The notes beneath the pieces are model-generated. The model did no database searches, was not told the origin of the DNA, and worked only from the letters and a program-made list of their open reading frames with translations. Positions 21,351-29,940 of a DNA stretch of 64,000 bases are shown one piece after another; the stretch's first letter is position 1, and every line of letters begins with the position of its first letter. Position numbers and translations under genes: made by a program. Source of the DNA: Dugong dugon (lineage: Eukaryota; Chordata; Mammalia; Sirenia; Dugongidae); the NCBI GenBank assembly GCA_030035585.1, contig CM057475.1:81145834-81209833 (forward strand). Direction: 5' to 3'.

Positions 21351-22484
21351 ACTTTTTTTTTTTTTCCCATCCAAAAATTTATACACACATTGTTATGTGA
21401 CCCTAATTGCTCTCCCCATACTGTGACAGCTCACTCCTCCTTTCCACCCCTGATTCCCCATGTCCATTCAACCACCTCCTAACCCTCTCTGCCTTCCCAT
21501 CTCACCTCCTGACAGAAGCTGCCCGTTTAGTCTCTTGTAGCTCCTTGAGCTAAGAGGCACACTCCTCACGAGTATCACTTTATGTCCCACAGTCCAGTCC
21601 AATCTCTGTCTGAAGATTTGGCCTCAGAAATTGTTTTAGTTCTGGGCTGATAGAGAATCTGGGGGCCATGCTTTCTGGGGTTCCTCCAGTCTCAGTCAGA
21701 CCATTTAGTCTGGTCTTCTTACTAGAATTTGAGTTCTTCACCCCACCTTTCTCCTGCTCCGTCTGGGACTCTCTGTTGTGTTTCCTGTCAGGGCAGTCAT
21801 TGGTGGTAGCCAGGCACCATCTAGTTCTTCTGGTCTCAGGCTGATGAAGTCTCTGGTTTATGTAGCCCTTTCTGTCTCTTGGACTACTACTTTCCTTGTG
21901 TCTTTGGTGGTCTTCATTCTACTTTACTCCAAGTGGTTGGGACAAATTGATGCATCTTAGATGGCCGCTTGCAAGCTTTTAAGACCCCGGACGCCACTCA
22001 CCAAATTAGGATGCAGAACATTTTCTTAATAAGCTTTGTTATGCCAATTGACCTAGACGTCCCCAGAAAGCATGGTCCACAGACCCCTACCCCTGCTACT
22101 CTTTCCCTCGAAGTGTTTGATTGTATTCAGGAAACTTCTTAGCTTTGGTTTAGTCCAGTTGTGCTGACTTCCGCTGTAGTGTGTGTCCTTTCCTTCACCT
22201 AAGATAATTCTTATCTACTGTCTAGTTAGTACATAACCCTTGCCCTCCCTCCCCACCCTCGTAACCATCAAAGAATGTTTCCTTCTGTGTTTAAACCTTT
22301 TCTTGAGTTCTTATAACAGTGGTCTTATGCAATATTTGTCCTTCTGTGACTGACTAAATTCACTCAGCATAATGACCTCCAGCTTCCTCCATATTATAAG
22401 ATGTTTCACGGCTTCATCATTTTCTTTATCGTTGTGTAGTATTCTGTTGTGTGGATATACCATAATTTGTTTATCCATCTGGCG
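21351..22484 (-). mobile_element. 5'-truncated L1 (3' UTR and end of ORF2), antisense
   Basis: Starts in poly(T), then the afrotherian L1 3' UTR in antisense (TTATACACACATTGTTATGT, TCCAGTCTCAGTCAGACCAT, GCCGCTTGCAAGCTTTTAAG, TTATGCCAATTGACCTAGAC). It stops at CATAATTTGTTTATCCATC, in the end of ORF2. Flanks TGGAGCTCGGTT (21339-21350) and TGGAGTGCAGTT (22485-22496) are a decayed target duplication. Confidence 0.92.
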
Positions 22485-22552
22485 TGGAGTGCAGTTCTAC
22501 TCTGATACACACGAGGTCACAATGAGTTGAAATCAACCTGACGGCAACAAAT

Positions 22553-23226
22553 TAGTAACAGGAGAGGCTTGGAACAAGCCATGTGACCACCTGGTCTTGG
22601 GTGGGGTGTCCTCCTGTGGATGTCACAACTGGCACTGAGTTTTGAAGGAAGGATGGGCCTTATGGGAAGAGAACCACTGCCAAGGGAAAGGTGAGGAGGT
22701 GGGGAGGTTGTGTGAGGCCCTGCTGATGGCCGGCAGGACTTGCAGCAGTGACCGTAGCGACCACTGTGTGCCAGGTGCTGATTATACTGTGCTGAGTGCA
22801 CCCCCTTCGATATCTCATTTGAGCCTCATGACAACCCTATAGGGCAGGTATTGTCCCCACCGTGCCTGGGAGAGCCTGGCTCTCAGGTATGGGGCTATGG
22901 GTGGGAATGGAGATGGGGGGTCAGGCCAGTCCAAGGAATGATGATGTTGGCTATCACTGCTGAAGACATGGGCTCCAGAAAATAAGAAAGACTCTGCAAA
23001 ACCACAAGCATGGTGGGGATTCCAGCTGCATCAACTGGTGGCCGTGACCAGAGGAAGGGTTTTCCAGCCTTGGCTAAATTAACGAGGCTGGGGTTTGCAG
23101 ACTCCTGCTGTCTCCTGGCCTGAGAAGATTTCGGGGGTCATCTGAAACACAGCATGGTGGGGAATATTATGTGTCCACTAGGCCAGGCTGTGGTGCCCAG
23201 TTATTTGGACAAACACTAGTCTAGTT
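22553..23226. other. Single-copy sequence with MIR relic
   Basis: About 22745-22870 (GTGCCAGGTGCTGATTATAC, AACCCTATAGGGCAGGTATT) is antisense MIR. No exon recognised. Confidence 0.5.
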
Positions 23227-23239
23227 TCTGTTATAAATT
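23227..23239 (+). repeat. Target-site duplication, left copy of the long L1
   Basis: TCTGTTATAAATT; the identical right copy is at 36248-36260, 13 kb away. Confidence 0.9.
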
Positions 23240-24250
23240 TTTTTTCCCACATACTCACCAACACTTTACTGTTTTTTTTTTTAATGAAGTTTACATTTCG
23301 TGTTAGTCTCCTATACAGAATTATTTTTTTTACATACATTGTTATGAGACCCCAACCGCTCACCCCATTCTGCAACAGCACACTCCTCCCCTCTGCCCCT
23401 GATTCCCCATGACCATTCAACCAGCTCCTAACTCTCTCTGCCTTCCCATCTCACCTCTGCCCCTTTGGTCTCTTGTATCTACTTGACTAAGAGGCACATT
23501 CTTCACAAGTATCACTTTATGTCCCACAGTCCAGTCCAATCTCTGTCTGAAGAGTTGGCCTCAGAAATTGTTTTAGTTCTGGGGTGATAGAGAGACCAGG
23601 GGCCATGCTTTCTGGGGCACCTCCAGTCTCGGTCAGACCATTAAGTCTGGTCTTCTTACTAGAATTTGAGTTCTGCATCCCATCCTTCTCCTGCTCCATC
23701 AGGGACCCTCTGTTGTGTTCCCTGTCAGGATGTTCATTGGTGGCAGCCGGGCACCTTCTATTTCTTCTGGTCTCAGGCTGATGAAGTCTCTGGTTTTTGT
23801 GGCCCATTCTGTCTCTTGGGCTAATACTTTCCTTGTGTCTTTGGTGTTCTTCGTTCTCCTTTACTCGAAGTGGTTGGGACCAACTGATGCATCTGAGATG
23901 GCCGCTTGCAAGCTTTTAAGGCCCCAGATGCCACTCACCAAAGTAGGATGCAGAACATTTTCTTAATAAGGTTTGTTATGCCAATTGACATAGAAAATGT
24001 CCCCTGAAAACATGGTCCCCAGACCCCGCATCCCTGCTACTCTGTCTCTCAAAGTATTTGATTGTATTGAGGAAACTTCTTAGCTTTGGTTTAGTCCAGT
24101 TGTGCTGGCTTCCCCTGTAGTGTGTGCTGTCCTTTCCTTCACCTAAGATGATTCTTATCTACTATCTACTTAGTGAATAACCTCACACTCCCTCCCCATC
24201 CCCGTAACCATCAAAGAATGTTTTCTTCTGTGTTTAAATCTTTCCTTGAG
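23240..24250 (-). other. 3' UTR of the long L1
   Basis: About 1 kb on the minus strand after the ORF2 stop. It holds the block shared with the copies at 14.9, 21.35, 37.4 and 50.5 kb (TTATGTCCCACAGTCCAGTC, TTCTGGTCTCAGGCTGATGA). Between the terminal T-run at 23240-23246 and a second T-run at 23271-23282 lie about 24 bp not present in the other L1 ends. A 96-codon sense frame sits at 23517-23807. Confidence 0.8.
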
Positions 24251-26661
24251 TTCTTATAATAGGGGTCTTATACAGTATTTGTCCTGACTAAATTCACTCA
24301 GCATAATAAGTTCCAGCTTCCACCAAGTTATACGATGATTCACAGCTTCATCATTGTTCTTTATCGTCACATAATATTCCATTGTGTGGATATACCATAG
24401 TTTGTTTAACGATTTGTCCATTGATGGGCACTTAGGTTGCTTCCAACTTTTTGCTATTGTGAACAGTGCTGCGATGAACATGGGTGTGCATATATCTATT
24501 CGTGTGTCGACTCTTATTTCTCTAGAATATATTCCAAGGAGTGGGATAGCTGGATCGTATGGTACTTCTATTTCTAGTTATTTAAGGGAACGCCAAATTG
24601 ATTTCCAAAGTGGTTGTACCATTTTACACTCCCACCAACAGTGTATAAGTGTTCCAGTCTCTCCACAACCTCTCCAGCATTTGTTATTTTGTGTTTTATG
24701 GATTAATGCTAGCCTTGTTGGGGTGAGATGATATCTCATTGTAGTTTTGATCTGCATTTCTCTAATGGTTAATGATGGTGAGCATTTCTTCATGTGTCTG
24801 TTAGCTGCCTGAGTATCTTCTTTGGTGAAGTGCCTGTTCATATCCTTTGCCCATTTTTTAATTGGGTTATTTGTCCTTTTGCAGTTGAGGTTTTGCAGTA
24901 TCTTGTAGATTTTAGAGATTAAACGCTGATCAGATTTGTCATAGCCAAAAATTTTTTCCCTGTCTGTAGGTTGTCTCTTTACTCTTTTGGTGAAGTCTTT
25001 TGATGAGCTTAAGTGTTTGATTTTTAGGAGCTCCCATTTAGTCTCTCTTCTGGTGCTTGTGCGTCGTTACTTATGGGTCATATTATGTTTATGTCATGTA
25101 TTAGGGCTCCTAGCATTGTCCCTGTTTTTTCTTCCATGATCTTTATCGTTTTCGATTTTATATTTAAGTCTTTGATCCATTTTGAGTTAGTTTTTGTACA
25201 TGGTGTGAGATATGGGTCTTGTTTCAGTTTTTTGCATATAGATATCTAATTATGCCAGCACCATTCGTTAAATAGACTGTCTTTTCCCCAATTAATGGAC
25301 TTTGGGCTTTGTCAAATATTAGCTGCTCATAGGTGGATGAGCTTATATCTGGATTCTCAACTCTGTTCCATTGGTCTATGTATCTGTTGTTGTACCAGTA
25401 CCAGGCTGTCTTGACTACCGTGGCAGTATAATAGGTCCTAAAATCAGGTAGTATAAGACCTCCCACTTTGTTCTTCTTCTTGAGTAGTGCTTTATTTACT
25501 TGGGGCCTCTTTCCTTTCCATATGAAGTTGGTGATTTGTTTCTCCATCTCATTAAAAAATGCTGCTGGAATTTGGATCAGGATTGCATTGTATCTGTAGA
25601 TTGCTTTGGGTAGAAATGACATTTTCACTACGTTGAGTCTACCTATCCATAAGCAAGGTATATTTTTCCACTTATGCAGGTGTCTTTTAATTTCTTGCAG
25701 TAGTGTCTTGTAGTTTTCTCTGTAAAGATCTTTTACATCTCTGGTTAGATTTATTCCTAAGGATTTTATCTTCTTGGGGTCTGTTGTAAATGGTACTGAT
25801 TTGGTGATTTCCTCTTCAAGGTTCTCTTTGTTGGTGTAAAGGAATCCAACTGATTTTTGTATGTTTATCTTGTATCCTGAAACTTTGGTGAACTCTTCTA
25901 TTAGTTCCAGTAGTTTTCTTGTGGATTCCTTGGGGTTTTCTGTGTGTAAGATCATATCATCTGCAAATACAGATACTTTGACTTCTTCCCTACTTATCTG
26001 GATGCGCTTTATTTCTTTTTCTAGCCTAACTGCTCTGGCTAGGACCTCGAGCACAATGTTGAATAGTAGTGGTGATAAAGGGCATCCTTGTCTGGTTCCT
26101 GTTCTCAAGGGGAATGCTTTCAAAGTCTCTCCATTCAGGATGATGTTGGCTGTTGGTTTTGTATAAATTCCCTTAATTATATTGAGGAATTTCTCTTCTA
26201 TTCCTATTTCATTGAGAGTTTTTATCGTGAATGGGTGTTGGACTTTGTTGAATAACTTTTCTGCATCGATGGATGAGATCATGTGGTTCTTGTCTTTTGT
26301 TTTATTTATGTGATGGATTACGTTGATTGTTTTTCTAATGTTGAACCATCCCTGCATACCTGGTATAAATCCCACTTGGTCATGGTGAATTATTTTTTTG
26401 ATATGTTGCTGAATTCTATTGTCTAAAATTTTGTTGAGGATTTTTTGCATCAATATTCATGAGGGATATTGGTCTGTAATTTTGTTTTTTTTTGTGGTGT
26501 CTTTACCTGGTTTTGGTATCAGGGTTATGCTGGCTTCATAGAATGAGTTTGGGAGTATTCCATCCTTTTCTATGCTCTGAAATACCTTTAGTAGAAGTGG
26601 TGTTATCTCTTCTCTGAAAGTTTGGTAGAATTCTCCAGTGAAGCCATCCGGACTAGGGCTT
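24250..26661 (-). pseudogene. L1 ORF2 C-terminal two thirds (reverse transcriptase, Cys-rich end), broken
   Basis: ORF2 protein nicks DNA and reverse transcribes RNA at the target. The longest open piece, 25224-26453 (409 codons), covers the reverse transcriptase: fingers around residues 24-45, an IDAEK motif A near 62, [12 protein letters not shown] at 121-132 and FADD at 163-166 (about 25956-25967). Further downstream, 24578-24841 holds the Cys-rich motif [18 protein letters not shown]. 24254-24481 holds the C-terminal WYIHTMEYY segment. The pieces are in different frames, separated by stops, so it is a pseudogene. At 26661 the frame is cut by the ERV copy and resumes at 32802. Confidence 0.95.
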
Positions 26662-26663
26662 TT
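26655..26663 (+). repeat. Target duplication, left copy, of the ERV RNA copy
   Basis: AGGGCTTTT in the L1 ORF2; the right copy is at 32802-32810. On the minus strand it reads AAAAGCCCT, the A-rich type of site nicked by L1 endonuclease. Confidence 0.75.
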
Positions 26664-26694
26664 CTTTCTTTCTTTCTTTCTTTTTTTTTTTTTT
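26664..26694 (-). other. Poly(A) tail of the ERV RNA copy
   Basis: (CTTT)n followed by T14 on the + strand, i.e. A-run then GAAA units on the element strand, beginning 17 nt after the polyadenylation signal. Confidence 0.88.
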
Positions 26695-26860
26695 AAAGTA
26701 GAAACAAAGTTTTATTTGGCATATATTCAAAAGGACAAAAGCAGGAAGTGGACAACCATGCTGCTAGAGGCATGTCTGTCCGAATCCAAAGAATATTACA
26801 GAATAGGCAAGAATGGGAGAACGGGCAAGCATGCTGTCACAGCCATGTCTGCCCGAGTCC
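26695..26860 (-). repeat. R region, 3' copy, with polyadenylation signal
   Basis: 166 bp from the transcription start (26860, GGACTC on the minus strand) to the poly(A) site. The signal AATAAA is at 26711-26716 on the minus strand, 17 nt before the tail. I count about 13 differences from the 5' copy. It contains one unit of a 73-bp repeat whose next unit begins beyond the start site. Confidence 0.88.
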
Positions 26861-27294
26861 AAAGAATATCACAGAATCATCAGTATATATCAATATCACA
26901 AGTTGGGTAGAATCGTTGAAAGCATCACTTTTTTGCTGATTGGCTAGAAATTGTAATCTTACATTTTGAATCATCTTTCTTAACAATCGTTGGTACGGGT
27001 TTCAATAACGAAAGTCAGGAGGGTCTTCATTTGTCCAACAAATTCCTGTTCACTAAATGCTAATAGAAAAAGATAAGAGTGGAAAGTCTTTTGTGTTCTG
27101 TTTGATGGGATTTATGTGAAAGTTTCCCTAAAAGATATTTTCCAAGATTATCTTAGCTATTGTCTTTATACCTCAGGGCCCAGGTGATGTGTCCTTGAGA
27201 GTCCTAGTGAGCCCTTGTGAGCCCAGCTCCAGCTGGGTCACATTCTGTATGCTCAAGGAGAGGGAATAATAACTCCAATATTACTTCCTAAATC
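26861..27294 (-). promoter_or_regulatory. U3 region with TATA box
   Basis: U3 begins TGATTTAGGAAG at 27294 and ends at 26861. A TATATA box (minus strand, about 26884-26889) lies 29 nt before the first base of R, the canonical distance for pol II initiation. Together with R the 3' LTR is 600 bp without U5. Confidence 0.75.
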
Positions 27295-27295
27295 A

Positions 27296-27307
27296 GTCCC
27301 TCCTTTT
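27296..27307 (-). other. Polypurine tract of the ERV
   Basis: AAAAGGAGGGA on the minus strand lies directly before the TG that opens U3. This is the expected site and base content of the plus-strand primer. Confidence 0.75.
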
Positions 27308-27499
27308 GATCGGAGACTGGAGATAACACATCGATGATCAATACCTGGACTTAGTCGAGCTCCTAGATGGTGGCCATTGGAGGCTCTTTAAACTCACAGT
27401 GCTGGTTTTCCATCGGATACCATCTGGTTCTTCACCAGGATCTTAAGTAAGAGCAATCTTCCCGTCAATAGCATTGCTGGAGTGAGCAGACTCAATGTA

Positions 27500-28320
27500 C
27501 ATCAACATTTTAGCCTGAGGTCTTCTTTTGCCTTTTAGGTGTGTAAGACAATAGAGGATAAATTTTATTATGCCTAATACTATCAGGATGTAGACTAAGA
27601 CTATTACTATCCCTTGCACTAGTGATCTAGCCCATGTACTTATTCCTGATGGTAACCAACCAAATAGATCCGGTGTTAGTAAGGGTGTGACAATGTGTAA
27701 TCAAGTAGCTTGCTGTCTAATTCTATGTATATCTTGTCTACAGCACAGACTACACTTTCTTGGATTAATAAAAAAAATCTAAGGTTATTCTGTTGTCTAA
27801 TGCCACCTTGGCCAATGAGGTCAGAGATTGCTGTTGTGCTTCCATCCCTCTAGCAACTTCATCTGCTATTTGTTCCATAGTAATTGATAAATTTCTTAAA
27901 GATTTTCCAATTCAAATATACCATAACTAGGAATTAAAGCTCTTAGAAATGACCAACCCCACCCTGAACTTTGGACCAATGGGCTTTCTTCTGACTCTCG
28001 TTTTACAATGGATAACAAATTAGCATTACCTTTCCAGTATTTACTAGCATCATTATTATGAATATCTAAAGGTAATCCTAAATTTCACAAAGTGCATTGT
28101 CCACGCAGTCGCCAGGAATCTAAACAAGAGATTGCCCATGTAAATTTGCTGTCAGTTGGAAAGGGATTATCTAAATTAGAAACATATCTACACAGAAACA
28201 TATATCCATAAGAAGCACACAAAGTTTGTCTCGAAGAAACAGAGGTATAGAAAAATTTAAATGTGACAAGTTTTCATTAGAGAACTTATGATTAGCAAGA
28301 TAATACAGGATGGACCTTTC
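27500..28320 (-). pseudogene. Retroviral envelope relic (TM subunit end), broken
   Basis: Minus-strand translation gives a Trp-rich juxtamembrane stretch at about 27640, then about 25 hydrophobic residues (27555-27635) and a basic cytoplasmic tail (27500-27550). This is the layout of a retroviral transmembrane envelope subunit just before the polypurine tract. A C-x-x-C-C cluster lies upstream near 27755. A stop near 27709 and frame changes show it is dead. The surface subunit is not clearly recognisable. I place it as a retroviral envelope with fair confidence, but not to a genus. Confidence 0.6.
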
Positions 28321-28860
28321 CTGTAGGAGGTCTTCAGTCAGTCTGTTTAAAACATACTAAGTGTTTTTCCCAAGGGCAGGCTGCCTCTCCTTGGTTTACC
28401 TATTAACAGTCATGGGTCACTTTCTCAGAAGCAGAAATGGAACCAAAGACAAAACGGAGTCTGAACCATGAGGCTGATCTCTGAGAATCTGGTTTCTTTA
28501 AGATACATAATTTTCTGTATAGTAAGAGATTACAAACATTAGACAGGTATTTCATATGACATTGTCTTAAAGACTGATTAAAGTAATTACTAATTTACCC
28601 TAAACATAACTCTCCGTCTGATCTTTGAAATTAGTTTCCTAAAACAGACTGAATTCTTCAAAACAAAGCACAATGCCCAGAGCAAAATGGTCTTACTAGT
28701 TTATCTGGACCGTTGTTTGGCTCAAAGTGGCTTCAGGAACCAGTTTTTTTCTCAAAGCTCGAGGTTCAAAAGGACACTCAAAGACAATACCCTGTGTGGG
28801 TTACCTCAGCCTCCATGAAAACCAGAGATCTGGATTCCAGGAGAATTACGTAAAACTCTC
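28320..28860. other. ERV interior, unassigned
   Basis: AT-rich, many stops, no retroviral motif I can name. Confidence 0.4.
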
Positions 28861-29450
28861 TCATCATTCTTTCCTTTGGATCATGATCTTGCTATAGAAT
28901 ATTTCATCAAAAATGCTCAATAAATGGTAATTGGACATCATCTGGTTTTTAAGATCCCAGGCACCATACAGCAAACTAGGAAATAAAACAGAAACACTAA
29001 CAATTGTATTAGGCCAATTGTCTGAAACCATGACCCTAAGGTCTTTGAACCAAGGAAACAAATCTCATGAGGTGTTTGTTTATACATAAGCAGCATCAGT
29101 AACTGCTTTTCATGCGCCTCAACAGCAACTACATTCTGCACAACCTCAGATTGAGTATTAATATAAATATAGCAACATTTATCTATTAAAGCACAAACTG
29201 TTTCTTAAGAGACTAACAGGAAATCTAAGGCTGTTCTATTTTGTAAAATCATAGCTCATATTTCAGACAGTTCTCTGGTTATGATATCTACAACTTGGCT
29301 AAGTTTACCAACAGAAACTTCTAATTCAAGAGTTATAATATCTAAACCCGTTAGTTAGATAATTTAGGAGAAAGGAGAATGATTTCTCATATCCAGAAAT
29401 TAGGACCTTAAGATATCAACAATATTAAAAAAAACCCATAGTTTCCTTTA
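28860..29450 (-). pseudogene. Second envelope-like relic
   Basis: The text around 29185-29260 (AAAGCACAAACTGTTTCTTA, GGAAATCTAAGGCTGTTCTA) aligns by eye with the envelope relic at 27740-27800 (ACAGCACAGACTACACTTTC, AAAATCTAAGGTTATTCTGT). It looks like a diverged second envelope copy on the same strand. It is full of stops. The alignment is short, so the call is tentative. Confidence 0.4.
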
Positions 29451-29580
29451 ATTTATTCAGTCTTATGTAGTTAATTTCTGTTCCATGTGATTCTGGATCA
29501 GCCGCAGTCCGCAAACTTGTCAGCTTCTGCGTAGGAGCTCTGGAAATTTTATTCAGTCTAGTCACTGTCGCAGCTTCTCA

Positions 29581-29592
29581 CGCGGGGCACCA
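29581..29592 (-). other. Primer-binding-site-like sequence next to the internal LTR
   Basis: TGGTGCCCCGCG on the minus strand, 2 nt after the LTR end. The TGG start and the spacing are right for a PBS. I cannot assign the tRNA. Confidence 0.55.
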
Positions 29593-29594
29593 TC

Positions 29595-29940
29595 TGTCGC
29601 AGTGGCGACGGTTGCTGGGGCGGCGGAGACAATAACCAGTGCCACAACTCTTACAGAGAAGTGGGGCCAGGAGGGTCACTCTGAGGAGTCAAACCTCGGC
29701 TTCAGTCCCAGGAGTTTATTTTATAGTCAATACAGCAAGCAGTGAAGCAAATAACAGAACAATGGGCTTTGGGTGAATAACAATAAGTTTTGGGCAAGGG
29801 AGGAGGAATTTAGGTAAACAAGCCTATCAGTAATGGGTTTGGAAAGACAAGTTGTGACAACATGTTGGGGACAAGTCTCAATATGCTGTGCAGCATAGAG
29901 GCCTTTATACATCCATATTTTAGTGACACATATCCCCACA
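29595..29940 (-). repeat. Internal LTR with TATA box and polyadenylation signal
   Basis: 346 bp with TGTGGGG...GCGACA ends on the minus strand (TGT/ACA). A GTATAAAG box is at about 29903-29910 and AATAAA at 29715-29720, in the right order for U3-R-U5. It differs from the outer LTR, so it belongs to another ERV family or a recombinant. Confidence 0.75.

Larger units (their letters stand above)
21008..22552 (+). repeat. Older AfroSINE carrying two later insertions
   Basis: The outer SINE is in three parts: head 21008-21043 (GAGTCCCTGGGTGGTACAAA), middle 21242-21350 (GGCTGGCAGCTCGAATCCTC, AAGGGCTGGGAATCTACTTC) and tail 22485-22552 (GTGCAGTTCTACTCTGATAC, ACAATGAGTTGAAATCAACC). The breaks hold the SINE at 21044-21241 and the L1 at 21351-22484. 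Confidence 0.85.
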
